64,000 nucleotides of DNA from assembly GCF_024435355.1 (NCBI RefSeq), contig NZ_JAMJWG010000003.1:124001-188000 (forward strand), read 5' to 3'. Made by a program: the position numbers and the translations under genes. Numbering within the stretch: the first letter of the stretch is position 1; every line of letters starts with the position of its first letter. This DNA is from Streptomyces odontomachi. Its GTDB lineage: Bacteria > Actinomycetota > Actinomycetes > Streptomycetales > Streptomycetaceae. A model generated the notes under the pieces. The model was given only the letters and a program-made list of their open reading frames with translations, had not been told where the DNA came from and searched no databases. Positions 16,223 through 24,847 of the stretch are shown here, in pieces.

Positions 16223-16703
16223 GGTGTTCCTTTCGGTGGGTGCGTCGGGTGCTGAGTTCACCGTGCGAGCGACCATCGCCCCACGCAACCGATCGAATAC
16301 GGAACGTGACCAATGTCAGCTGGAATCCGATCACGGGGAAGCCGGTTTCGCCAGGTGAGGTGACATGTGCGAGCGGGCGCTGCTGGCCGTGACGGACACC
16401 CGCCGATCGGGTGGTCCTGCGGAAGATCACGGCGCGCCTCTGCCGGGAAAGGGTCGCGCCATGCCCGACCGCGCCAAGCCCTCGCGCGCCGACCGACGTA
16501 CCCGCCGCGTTCGAGCGGACCGGCACATCGACACGCGTGCCGGCCGCACCGGACGCGACACCCGGCATTCTGCGCATCATCCGTAAGTCATTCGGATCTA
16601 CGCAGTCCGACACACAGGATTTCAGAAAATGTCTGAAATGTTCACAAAAGGGGCTAGAGTTGCCACTCGCCTGAAGTAGCCCTGCGTCCCCGGGCGTTCG
16701 CCC

Positions 16704-16730
16704 GCTTTCACTTGCTTTCACTTGCTTTCA
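16704..16730. repeat. 10-bp tandem repeat
   Basis: GCTTTCACTT is repeated about two and a half times (GCTTTCACTTGCTTTCACTT followed by a partial unit). It lies between the candidate promoter and the first reading frames of the exopolysaccharide operon, so it would be in the transcribed leader. Confidence 0.7.
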
Positions 16731-16738
16731 TCCGCGTC

Positions 16739-16798
16739 CACCTGCACCACACGCACCCGCACGACACGCACCTGCACCACACGCACCTGCACCACACG
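16739..16798. repeat. 15-bp tandem repeat, four copies
   Basis: CACCTGCACCACACG occurs at 16739-16753, 16769-16783 and 16784-16798, with a two-mismatch copy at 16754-16768. The unit is almost free of G on this strand, so the leader RNA would be unstructured there. The copy number could vary by slippage. Confidence 0.9.
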
Positions 16799-16853
16799 TG
16801 ATCCGCCCGGGCCGCGTTCCGGGTCTTCACCACCCGAAAGGGCAGAGTCGGCC

Positions 16854-16994
16854 ATGCGCACTTCTCTTGGTCTTCCCCTCACTCGTCGTCCCGTGGGCAC
16901 ACCACCCGGGCCTCGCCCTTCCGGTCACGACGCGCACGCCACCGCAGCCGCCGAGCACAGCGCGCACGTGACAGCCGCCGATGACCCCCGGTAG
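16854..16994 (+). CDS. possible small leader protein, 46 aa
   Basis: A short frame (MRTSLGLPLTRRPVGTPPG..., ending AADDPR) starts at ATG 16854 behind GAAAGGGCAG. Its stop overlaps the start of the first glycosyltransferase by 14 bases. Such coupling would let it act as a leader peptide that feeds ribosomes to the operon. Composition is Pro/Ala/His-rich and I do not recognise it. It may not be a real protein. Confidence 0.3.
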   Translation: MRTSLGLPLTRRPVGTPPGPRPSGHDAHATAAAEHSAHVTAADDPR

Positions 16995-18570
16995 CGCCCG
17001 CCCGCTGCCTGCCCGCCCGGCCCGCCCGCTCTCCGCGCCCCCCGCGCGCCCCGCGCTCCGCGTGCTCCACGTCAGCCAACCCGTCGGCGGCGGGGTGGCA
17101 CGCGTCGTCACCGACCTGGTGGCGGCCGCCCCCGCCGCAGGTCTGCACGCCGTCGTGGCCTGCCCGGCGGACGGCTGGCTCGCGGGCGCGGTACGCGAAC
17201 GGGGCGGTGAGGTGCGGACCTGGGAGGCCACCCGATCGCCGGGGCTCGGTCTCGGCGGTGAAGTGCGCCGGCTCGCCCGGATCATCGCCGCGGTGCGGCC
17301 CGATGTGGTGCACGCGCACAGCGCCAAGGCGGGACTCGCCGCACGGCTCGCGGTGCGCGGTCGGGTGCCGACCGTCTTCCAGCCGCACGCCTGGTCCTTC
17401 GAGGCCGCGGACGGCATCACCGGGCGCCTGGCACTGCGTTGGGAGCGGTACGCGGCGCGTTGGGCGACGTGCACCGTGTGCGTCAGCGAGGCGGAGCGCC
17501 GGAGGGGGGAGCGAGCCGGGATCCGGGGCGGGATCCGGGCGGGGATCCGAACTGGGACCGGGGCCAGGACCCGGGCCGGGACCGGAACCTGGGGCAGGGC
17601 CGGAACCGGGGCCGGCGCCCCGGCCAGGACCAGGATGGCGGCCACGGCCCAGGCCGCCTGGGAGGTGATCCCGTGCGGCGTGGACACCGAACGCTTCCGG
17701 CCCTCGCCCGCACCGGCCGCCGACCGCCGCGCCGCGCTGCCCCTCCACCCCGACCTGCCGCCCCCGCCGCCCCTGCGGCGCACGGCCGGCCCTGGGGGCT
17801 CGGACGGCGGCACGGAGCGTCCGCTCGTGGTCTGCGTGGCGCGGTTGTGCCGGCAGAAGGGCCAGGACGTGCTGTTGCGCGCCTGGCCGGCCGTGCCGCG
17901 CGCGGTGCCCGGCGCCCATCTCGTGCTGGTCGGCGACGGGCCGGACGAGGCCGCGCTGCGAGCCGCAGCGCCCGGGTCGGTGACGTTCGCCGGGCCCACC
18001 GTGGACGCAGCCGCCTGGTACCGGGTCGCCGACCTCGTGGTCCTGCCGTCCCGTTGGGAGGGCATGGCGCTGGTCCCGTTGGAGGCGATGGCCTGTGGGC
18101 GGCCGGTGCTCGTGACGGACGTCGACGGTGCGCGCGAGAGCCTGCCGCCCGGCCAGGCGCGGCACTGCCTGGTGCGCCCGGACGACCCCGCAGCCCTCGC
18201 CCACGCCATCGTCGCCCTGCTGCGCAACGCGGCCCTGCGTGACGCCCTGGCGCACGAGGCCCGCCCCCACGTCGTGGCCCACCACGACGTGCGCAACGCC
18301 GCCGCTGCCTTCGCGGACCTGTACCACCGCGTGCGGGACGGCCGGTCGGCGGCGGGCCACGCGGAGTCCGTCGCCGCGGCGGGCCCCCACGCGGAGTCCG
18401 TCGCCTCGGCGGGCCCCCACGCGGAGGGAGGCGCCGGCCACGCGGCCGTACCCTGCACCGGGCGCCCCCAGCGCACCGCCGGGTCCGCGCCGTGCGCCGC
18501 GCCCGGGGCGCCTCCCGCGCACGCGGCATTCGGCGGGTACGTCGATCGCAGGGGGTCCGACGTCCCGTGA
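16981..18570 (+). CDS. glycosyltransferase family 4, first gene of exopolysaccharide operon
   Basis: Cytoplasmic GT-B glycosyltransferase, 529 aa, that adds a sugar from a nucleotide donor to the lipid-linked repeat unit. The N-terminal domain starts VLHVSQPVGGGVARVVTDLV. The C-terminal domain has VARLCRQKGQDVLLRAW, LVLVGDGPDE and the nucleotide-binding EX7E region (SRWEGMALVPLEAMACGRPV). Two oddities stand out. A Gly/Arg/Thr repeat tract (AGIRGGIRAGIRTGTGARTR and on) is inserted between the domains at about 180-220. A 36-bp DNA repeat near the C-terminus encodes HAESVA(A/S)AGP twice. It overlaps the next gene by 4 bases (GTGA). Confidence 0.88.
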   Translation: MTPGSARPLPARPARPLSAPPARPALRVLHVSQPVGGGVARVVTDLVAAAPAAGLHAVVACPADGWLAGAVRERGGEVRTWEATRSPGLGLGGEVRRLARIIAAVRPDVVHAHSAKAGLAARLAVRGRVPTVFQPHAWSFEAADGITGRLALRWERYAARWATCTVCVSEAERRRGERAGIRGGIRAGIRTGTGARTRAGTGTWGRAGTGAGAPARTRMAATAQAAWEVIPCGVDTERFRPSPAPAADRRAALPLHPDLPPPPPLRRTAGPGGSDGGTERPLVVCVARLCRQKGQDVLLRAWPAVPRAVPGAHLVLVGDGPDEAALRAAAPGSVTFAGPTVDAAAWYRVADLVVLPSRWEGMALVPLEAMACGRPVLVTDVDGARESLPPGQARHCLVRPDDPAALAHAIVALLRNAALRDALAHEARPHVVAHHDVRNAAAAFADLYHRVRDGRSAAGHAESVAAAGPHAESVASAGPHAEGGAGHAAVPCTGRPQRTAGSAPCAAPGAPPAHAAFGGYVDRRGSDVP

Positions 18571-20318
18571 CAGCGGAAAGCATCGTTCCGTCCGGTCCCG
18601 GCGGCCCGCCCCGGGCGACCGGGGGGCTCTCCCCCCTGGCGCCCGTCGCCACCGCCGCGCCCACGGCGCCGGTCGCGCCCACGGCACCGGCCACGCCCCT
18701 CGCACCCGTCGCCGTCGTCGGCCCCCGTGCCGCCGCACTGTCACACCGCGGACGCCGCCCCGAGGCGCCGCCGTCCGCCCTGCCCCTGCTGACCGTGGAC
18801 GTCCTCGCCGCCCTGCTCGCGAGCGCCGTCCCCGGCACGGGGCGAGCGGGGGGCTGGGCGACCGTGGTCCTGGTGCTCACCGTCAGCGCGCTCCTCGCGC
18901 GCGCCGGCCTCTACGGCGCCCGGAGCGCGCCCCCGCCGCCCCGCGCGCCCTTCCTCCTCGACGAACTCCCCGCGCTCTGCGCTCGGATCGCCGCCGGCTG
19001 GCTGCTGCTCGCCGTCCTGCTCGCGGTGCTGGGCCCAAGGCAGGCCCTGACGCTGCCCGCGCTCGCCACCGGCTGTCTGGTGCACTCGGCGGCGAGCAGC
19101 GGGGGGCGCGGCACGGTGCACTGGGCGCGCCGCCGAACAGCCGCACGCCGGCCCCACCCGGCACTCGTGATCGGTCCCCCGGCCCCCGCCCAGCGCGTCG
19201 CCGCCGCGCTGCTGCGCCACCCCGCGTGCGGGGTACGGCCGGTGGGGGTGGCCACGGCGGGGGTGCCGGAGGGCGACGGGTACGGGGGCGCCGGCAGCGG
19301 GGCCGGTCAGGACGGGTCGCTTCGCGACGGCGCGCCGCCCGCACCGCACACGCCGCTCGCACCGCACACGCCCCACACGCCGTACGGCCCGATCGCCCCG
19401 GGCGGCCCCGGTCTCCTGAGCACCCCGAGCCCTCCGGTCGGCGAACTGCCCGTGCTGCTCTCCCTCCCGGACGTCCGGCGCGCCCTCGTCCAGAACGGCG
19501 TGCGCACCGTGCTCGTCCTCAGCAGCGCGTGGCGCGTCCCGTACGGCACATCCGAGCCCCGGGACCCGTACGCACCCCTGCTGTGGACGCTGGCGGAGCA
19601 CGGCTGCCGGGCCTGGCGGCTGGAGACCGAGCCGGCCGGGCATCCGCACGAGTACGCGTACCCGCACACGGCGCCGCACGGCTACGGCGCCCGGCATCTC
19701 GCGGGCTTCCCCTGCACGCCCCTGCTACCGCCTCCGCCCCCTCGCACGCCCGGCAAACGGACCCTGGACGTCATCGTCTCCGCGGTCCTCCTGCTGCTGG
19801 CCGCACCGGTGCTGACGGCCTGTGCGGCGGCGGTGCGCTGGGCGGACGGACCCGGCGTGATCTTTCGACAGGAACGTATCGGCAAGGACGGCAGGCCGTT
19901 CACGCTGCTGAAGTTCCGCACCCTCCGTCCGGCCGATTCGCACGAGGCGACGATCCGCTGGAACATCGCGGACGAGCCGCGCATGAGCCGCGTCTGCCGT
20001 TTCCTGCGCCGGACGTCGCTGGACGAGCTGCCGCAGTTGTGGAACGTCTTCCGGGGCGACATGAGCATGGTCGGGCCCCGGCCGGAACGCCCCCACTTCG
20101 TGGCGGAGTTCACCCGACTGCACCCCGGTTACGCGGCCCGCCACCGAGTGCCGGCCGGGGTGACCGGGCTCGCGCAGATCCACGGCCTGCGCGGGGACAC
20201 CTCGATCGAGGACCGGTGCCGTTTCGACAACGCGTACATCGACAACTGGTCGCTCTGGCAGGACGTCTGCATCCTGCTGCGCACCGGGGGCGCCCTGGTG
20301 CGCCTCACAGGGAGCTGA
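18567..20318 (+). CDS. polyprenyl-phosphate sugar-1-phosphate transferase (WbaP/EPS type)
   Basis: Membrane enzyme, 583 aa, that starts repeat-unit synthesis by moving a sugar-1-phosphate from a nucleotide sugar to undecaprenyl phosphate. The N-terminal half has four or five hydrophobic helices and a cytosolic Rossmann-like middle. The C-terminal catalytic domain (about 395-583) is canonical: KRTLDVIVSAVLLLLAAPVL helix, FRQERIGKDGRPFTLLKFRT, RRTSLDELPQLWNVFRGDMS with the catalytic Asp-Glu pair, and SMVGPRPERP. A Pro/Ala/His repeat tract occupies about 235-290. GTG 18567 overlaps the previous stop, indicating translational coupling. The sugar used cannot be deduced. Confidence 0.92.
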   Translation: MTAESIVPSGPGGPPRATGGLSPLAPVATAAPTAPVAPTAPATPLAPVAVVGPRAAALSHRGRRPEAPPSALPLLTVDVLAALLASAVPGTGRAGGWATVVLVLTVSALLARAGLYGARSAPPPPRAPFLLDELPALCARIAAGWLLLAVLLAVLGPRQALTLPALATGCLVHSAASSGGRGTVHWARRRTAARRPHPALVIGPPAPAQRVAAALLRHPACGVRPVGVATAGVPEGDGYGGAGSGAGQDGSLRDGAPPAPHTPLAPHTPHTPYGPIAPGGPGLLSTPSPPVGELPVLLSLPDVRRALVQNGVRTVLVLSSAWRVPYGTSEPRDPYAPLLWTLAEHGCRAWRLETEPAGHPHEYAYPHTAPHGYGARHLAGFPCTPLLPPPPPRTPGKRTLDVIVSAVLLLLAAPVLTACAAAVRWADGPGVIFRQERIGKDGRPFTLLKFRTLRPADSHEATIRWNIADEPRMSRVCRFLRRTSLDELPQLWNVFRGDMSMVGPRPERPHFVAEFTRLHPGYAARHRVPAGVTGLAQIHGLRGDTSIEDRCRFDNAYIDNWSLWQDVCILLRTGGALVRLTGS

Positions 20319-20323
20319 GGCCG

Positions 20324-22285
20324 GTGCGCGAACCCGCGACCGGAACGGCGCTCCCGCACCCGCCGAGGCGGTGGGCGCCCCCGCCGGCGTGCGGGCCGCT
20401 TGGCGCGCTGCACCGGCTCACCCCGCTCTTGCCGCTCCTGCCCATCGCGCCGCTCGTCCTGCTCATCGTCGCCGTCGGGTTGCCGCCCGCGCTCCTGGCC
20501 TGGCCGGGGGGCGGCCCGGCGGCTGCCGGTGGTGGCGCGAGCGACGGGGGCGGGGGCGGCGGCGGGGGCGGCACGGTGGCCGACGCGGTGTCCGCACTCG
20601 TCGTGCTGTACGCCGTGCTCCGCGCCGTACGGCATCGACGGCAACCGCTGACCAGGGCCGCCGCGGTGGTGCTGGGGCTGCCGGTGGTCGGTTTCGCGGT
20701 GGCGGCGACGGGGGCGGCCGACTCGGTCACGGCACTGGCCGGCCTGGTCCGTTACGCCCAGGTCTTCGTCCTGGTGCCCGCTGCGGTGCTGCTGCTGATC
20801 CGCGACCGGACCGACTTCCGGCTGATCGCCTGGACGCTCGTCGCACTCGCCGGCTGGCAGGGCGGGCTCGGCGTGCACCAGTACGTCACCCGTACCGGTG
20901 CCTCGTACATGGGCTCCGACATCCGCGCCGTGGGCACCTTCGGGCCGACGGACGTCATGGGGATGGCGACGGTGGTGGCGTACGGGGTGGTGTGCGCGGT
21001 CGGCCTGGCGCTCGCGCCCGCGCCGCACACCGGCGCGGACCCGTCGCCGGGAAGCCCGCGGCGCACGGCGCGGATCGCCGCGCTCGGCTGCGCCCTGCTG
21101 CTCCTCGTGCCGCTCGCCCTGTCCTTCAGCCGGGGGGCGTGGATCGCCACGGCGGTGGCGTGCGGTGCACAACTCGCGCTGGTCGGACGCCGGCCATCCC
21201 TGCGGACCGGCGTCGCCCTGGCCACCGCGGCCGCGGCGCTGGCCGGCGGGCTCGCCCTCGGCCCGATGCTGCTGCGGGACGCGATGCCGCACCCGTCGAT
21301 GCTGGGGCAGCGGCTGGACAGCATCGCCCATGTCACCGACCGGCCGGACCAGTCGGTCGTCGACCGCTACACCCTGTGGGTCACGGCCCTCGACATGTGG
21401 CGCGCACGACCGGTCACCGGCGTCGGCCTGAAGGCCTTTCCCGAGCACCGTGACACGCACGCCCCCCTCGCCCTGTCCGCCGGCAGCGACACGGACGGCG
21501 CGGGCGCCTCGTTCCGCCGCCAGCCGCTGCTCTCGCCCCACAACATGTACCTGCTCGTCCTGGCCGAGCAGGGCCTCCTCGGCCTCACCGCGCTCACCAC
21601 CGCGTGGGCGGCCCTGCTGGTGCTCGGCGCACGGCGCGCGCTACCGGCACGCACCCGCGACCTGCGACCCGGCATGCAACGGGCGGGCAGGGCGGCGGAG
21701 GTGCGGGGGGTACGCCAGGGCACGGCGGATCGCGCGGGGGCGCGCCGGGCGGCGGGGGACGGAGGACCGGCCCGGCCTGCGGGGGCGCCGCAGCGGCGGT
21801 GGTCCGGGTGGGCTCGCTGCGCGGTCCGGGTCCGCTTCGGTCGCGAACGCTGCGGCGTGGGGTCACACGGGGTGCGACGTGCGCGGGCGCTCGGCGCGGA
21901 CGGGTCCGCCGGCGCACGGCCGCGCGCCGAGGACGCGGTGCGCGACGGCCGCCGGCACCCGTCCGCGGCCCGTGCGCCGCACGGCGTGGATTGCGCCCTG
22001 GTCGGGTGCGGGCTGCTCGTCTGGCAGCTGATCGACTTCGTGTACGCCGACATCGGGGGCCCGTCGACGGTCCTGACCGCGGTCGTGCTCGGCGTGGCCG
22101 CATGGTGGTCGCTCGCCCCGGCCACGGGAGTCTCCGGGGCACCCGACGGCGGAACGGCACGCGGCGGAACGGTCGGGGAGACGCCCGGGGACGGAACGTC
22201 CGGCGGCGGAACGTCCGGCGGGGGTGCGGCCGGCAGGGGAGCGGCCGGTCGGGGGTCCGACGGGGACGGGGTGGCCGGCCGATGA
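20324..22285 (+). CDS. O-antigen ligase / Wzy-type polymerase-like membrane protein
   Basis: Polytopic membrane protein, 653 aa. The Wzy_C/WaaL domain has the signature LLLVPLALSFSRGAWIATAV, and a periplasmic loop holds conserved-looking Arg and His residues (VVDRYTLWVTALDMWRARPVTGVGLKAF, LSPHNMYLLVLAEQG). It probably polymerises or ligates the lipid-linked repeat unit. A 110-residue Arg/Gly/Ala-rich segment (about 445-555, DNA 21650-21990) interrupts the helices and looks like a low-complexity expansion. The tail is a Gly/Thr/Ser repeat (GGTSGGG). GTG 20324 follows GGGAG and lies 5 bp after the previous stop; it overlaps the next start by 4 bp (ATGA). Confidence 0.82.
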   Translation: MREPATGTALPHPPRRWAPPPACGPLGALHRLTPLLPLLPIAPLVLLIVAVGLPPALLAWPGGGPAAAGGGASDGGGGGGGGGTVADAVSALVVLYAVLRAVRHRRQPLTRAAAVVLGLPVVGFAVAATGAADSVTALAGLVRYAQVFVLVPAAVLLLIRDRTDFRLIAWTLVALAGWQGGLGVHQYVTRTGASYMGSDIRAVGTFGPTDVMGMATVVAYGVVCAVGLALAPAPHTGADPSPGSPRRTARIAALGCALLLLVPLALSFSRGAWIATAVACGAQLALVGRRPSLRTGVALATAAAALAGGLALGPMLLRDAMPHPSMLGQRLDSIAHVTDRPDQSVVDRYTLWVTALDMWRARPVTGVGLKAFPEHRDTHAPLALSAGSDTDGAGASFRRQPLLSPHNMYLLVLAEQGLLGLTALTTAWAALLVLGARRALPARTRDLRPGMQRAGRAAEVRGVRQGTADRAGARRAAGDGGPARPAGAPQRRWSGWARCAVRVRFGRERCGVGSHGVRRARALGADGSAGARPRAEDAVRDGRRHPSAARAPHGVDCALVGCGLLVWQLIDFVYADIGGPSTVLTAVVLGVAAWWSLAPATGVSGAPDGGTARGGTVGETPGDGTSGGGTSGGGAAGRGAAGRGSDGDGVAGR

Positions 22286-23997
22286 GTCCACACCGCACCG
22301 AGGTCACCGAGGTCACCTGCCCGGCCGGCGCCGGCACGCCGAGGTCCGCCGCCGTCCCGTCCCGGCGCTTCCTCCTTCGCGCCACGCTGGTCACCGCCGC
22401 CCTCACGGTGGCCGGTGCGCTCCTCGGGCTCGCCCGGGACCGTACGCTGGCGCGGCTGTTCGGCGCCGGGCCCGACACCGACGCGTTCCTGGTCGCCTGG
22501 ACCGTGCCCGAAGTCGCCGCGACGCTGCTCGTCGAGGACGGCATGGCGTTCGTCCTCGTCCCCGCGTTCAGCAGGGCCCTGGCCCGGGGCGGCACCGCCA
22601 CCGCCCCCGACCCGGTGCGCGCCCTGGTCGCCGCTTCGCTGCCCCGTCTGCTGCTCGTCCTCGGTGCGGCCGCGGCGCTGACGGCGGCGGGGGCACCGTT
22701 GCTGGTCGGGCTGCTGGCGCCGGGCCTGCCGGAGTCGGGGGCGGCCGTGGACTGCATGCGGCTCACGGCGACCTGCGCGCTGTCGTTCGGGCTGGCCGGG
22801 TACGCCAGCGCCGCCCTGCGGGCGCACCGCAGCTTCGTGCCGCCCGCCGCGATCTACGTGGCGTACAACCTTGCCATCATCGCGGCGATGACCGCGCTCG
22901 GCGGCCGGCTCGGCGTGCGGGCCGCGGCCGTCGGTGTCGCGGCCGGCGGCTGCCTGATGGTGGCGGTCCAGGCACCCGCGCTGTGGCGCCGGTTGCGTCG
23001 GGGCGACCAGCCGGCGCGGCCGGGGCGATCAGCCCAGCCCGTGCAGCCGTGGCAGCCGGGTCGGCCACACGAACGCCGCGGCATCGAGTCCGCCCTCGTC
23101 GCGACCGTGGTGCTGTTCGCGCTGTGCCGTCAGTCGCAGGTCCTGATCGAGCGGTACCTGGCCGCGTCCCTCCCGCCGGGCGCCATCTCCCATCTGAACT
23201 ACGCCCAGAAGGTCGCCCAGTTGCCGATGGCGCTCTCGCTCATGCTGTGCGCCGTCACGTTCCCGGTGGTGGCGCGTGCGCTGGCCGAGGGGGACGCCGA
23301 GCAGGCCGGTCGGCGGGCGGAACGGGATCTGACGGTGGCCTCGGGGGTGGTGCTGTCGGGCACCGCTGCCCTGGTGGCCTGCGCGCCGGCGGTGCTCGAA
23401 GTGTTGTTCCAGAACGGTGCGTACACCGTGCGGGACACCGCGGCGACCGCGGCCGTGCTGCGGGTGTACGCGCTCGGGTTGCTCGGCCAGACCGTCGTCG
23501 GGGTGCTCGCCCGTGCGTACTTCTCGGCGGCCCGGCGTACCTGGTACCCGTTGGGCGCCATGGCCGCAGGTGCCGTCTCGACCGCGGTCGTGGGCGCCTG
23601 GGCCGCCGGCACCTGGGGCGCAGCCGGCATCGCCGCGGCCAACGCGGTCGGCATCTCCGTCACCGCCCTGCTCCTGCTGCACGGCGCGAACGGCAGGCGT
23701 GGCGGCGCGCTCGTGTCCGTGCGCGCCTCCCGGGTGTTGCGGGTGATCGCCGCCCAGGTCGCCGCGGCGGTGAGCGCCTGTGGCGCGGGGCTGGCCGTCG
23801 CGCGCCGGGCGGACGGGGCGGTGGCCAGCGTGCTGGTGTCCGGGACGGCCGTCGGCATCGTCTTCGTGCTCGTCCTCGGCGCCCTGCACCCCGGCGCTCG
23901 CGCCACCGCCCTGCGCGCTGTGCGCCGCGCCCCACCCCCTGTGGCCGCCGTCTCCGCCTCCCCCGCCCCCACCCGAAAGCGCTCCCATGCCCCCTGA
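22282..23997 (+). CDS. MurJ/MviN-like lipid-linked oligosaccharide flippase
   Basis: 571-aa membrane protein with about 14 hydrophobic segments, MOP superfamily. The MurJ-like N-terminus is LLGLARDRTLARLFGAGPDTDAF, then AWTVPEVAATLLVEDGMAFV and VPAFSRALA; later SHLNYAQKVAQLPMALSLM and VLFQNGAYTVRDT. In this operon it most likely moves the finished undecaprenyl-linked repeat unit across the membrane, as Wzx does elsewhere. A charged Gln/Pro/Arg loop (about 240-265) resembles the linkers in neighbouring genes. ATGA overlap upstream; the deacetylase start overlaps its 3' end by 11 bases. Confidence 0.87.
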   Translation: MSPHRTEVTEVTCPAGAGTPRSAAVPSRRFLLRATLVTAALTVAGALLGLARDRTLARLFGAGPDTDAFLVAWTVPEVAATLLVEDGMAFVLVPAFSRALARGGTATAPDPVRALVAASLPRLLLVLGAAAALTAAGAPLLVGLLAPGLPESGAAVDCMRLTATCALSFGLAGYASAALRAHRSFVPPAAIYVAYNLAIIAAMTALGGRLGVRAAAVGVAAGGCLMVAVQAPALWRRLRRGDQPARPGRSAQPVQPWQPGRPHERRGIESALVATVVLFALCRQSQVLIERYLAASLPPGAISHLNYAQKVAQLPMALSLMLCAVTFPVVARALAEGDAEQAGRRAERDLTVASGVVLSGTAALVACAPAVLEVLFQNGAYTVRDTAATAAVLRVYALGLLGQTVVGVLARAYFSAARRTWYPLGAMAAGAVSTAVVGAWAAGTWGAAGIAAANAVGISVTALLLLHGANGRRGGALVSVRASRVLRVIAAQVAAAVSACGAGLAVARRADGAVASVLVSGTAVGIVFVLVLGALHPGARATALRAVRRAPPPVAAVSASPAPTRKRSHAP

Positions 23998-24847
23998 CAC
24001 CGACACCACGGCCGCCCTCGGCACCACCCCGTGGCGCGCCGCACCACGTGTCGCGCCCCGCCCCGCGCCACGTGCACTCCCCCGCCGCGCCGGCGCCCGT
24101 TCCTGGATCGCCATGTACCACTCCGTGACCGCGCACGGCGACGACCCGTACCAGGTCACCGTCTCGCCCGGGCGACTGGACGAGCAGTTGGGGCGGTTGC
24201 GGCGGCGTGGGCTGCGCGGCGTGGGCGTGGGCGAGCTGCTCGCGGCGCGTGCGGTCGGCGCGGATCGCGCCCTGGTGGGGCTGACCTTCGACGACGGCTA
24301 CCGGGACTTCGCCGGGAACGCGGTGCCGTTGCTGCGCGCGCACGGCTGCACCGCCACCGTCTTCGTGCTGCCCGGCCGGCTCGGTGGCGAGAACGACTGG
24401 GATCCGCTGGGTCCGCGCAGGCCGCTGCTCGACGCGGCGGCGATCCGGTGGGCAGCCGACGCCGGCATGGAGATCGCCTCGCACGGCCTGACCCACACCG
24501 ACCTGACCCGCGTCGACGGGGCACGGCTCACCGCCGAGGTCGCGGAGAGCCGCGCACGGCTCACCGAGTTGACGGGGCGTACGGTGCACGGCTTCTGCTA
24601 CCCGTACGGGGCGGTGGACCGGCGCGCGGCGGACGCCGTACGCCGGGCCGGCTACCGGTACGCCTGTGCGACCGCCCCCGACCGCATGCTGTCCGGGGTC
24701 TTCGCGCTGCCCCGCGTGCACATCGGCCAGGACGACACCGACTGGCGGTTCACCGCCAAATCCTTCCTGGCCCCGCTGTACCGGCCCCTGCCCCCCGTCC
24801 CGTTCCCGCTCCCGGGCCCGGGCCCCGAGGCCGGGGAGGCGTCATGA
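23987..24847 (+). CDS. polysaccharide deacetylase (NodB homology domain)
   Basis: 286-aa carbohydrate esterase 4 family protein that removes acetyl groups from N-acetyl (or O-acetyl) sugars. The metal-binding and catalytic motifs are intact: TFDDGYRDF (motif 1, catalytic Asp), SHGLTHTDLT (motif 2, His ligands), CYPYGAVDRRAADAV (motif 3). There is no evident signal peptide, only a Pro/Arg-rich N-terminus, so it may act on the lipid-linked unit inside the cell or be exported atypically. ATG 23987 lies within the end of the flippase gene; its stop overlaps the next start (ATGA). Its presence suggests an amino-sugar-containing polymer. Confidence 0.9.
   Translation: MPPDTDTTAALGTTPWRAAPRVAPRPAPRALPRRAGARSWIAMYHSVTAHGDDPYQVTVSPGRLDEQLGRLRRRGLRGVGVGELLAARAVGADRALVGLTFDDGYRDFAGNAVPLLRAHGCTATVFVLPGRLGGENDWDPLGPRRPLLDAAAIRWAADAGMEIASHGLTHTDLTRVDGARLTAEVAESRARLTELTGRTVHGFCYPYGAVDRRAADAVRRAGYRYACATAPDRMLSGVFALPRVHIGQDDTDWRFTAKSFLAPLYRPLPPVPFPLPGPGPEAGEAS

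Larger units (their letters stand above)
16223..16853. promoter_or_regulatory. promoter region of the exopolysaccharide operon: palindrome and TAGAGT box
   Basis: This 631-bp gap separates the Gln-rich gene from the exopolysaccharide operon. It contains an A/T-rich palindrome, ATTTCAGA (16619-16626), AAATG, TCTGAAAT (16632-16639). It overlaps a possible -35 (TCTGAA, 16632-16637) placed 17 bp before TAGAGT (16655-16660), a common Streptomyces -10. A repressor bound there would block the promoter. Two tandem repeats follow. I see no RNA gene; the left 390 bp shows no clear signal. Confidence 0.5.

Noticed and set aside
18128..20323. Very long frame extending the Wzy-like gene upstream
   Set aside because: The first 730 codons are the wrong frame of the two preceding genes. 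The GTG at 20324 has a ribosome binding site and correct spacing after the previous stop.
23975..23990. AAAGCGCTCCCA resembling a CebR box before the deacetylase
   Set aside because: Only 11 of 14 bases match, it lies inside the coding end of the flippase gene in the middle of an operon, and has no promoter.
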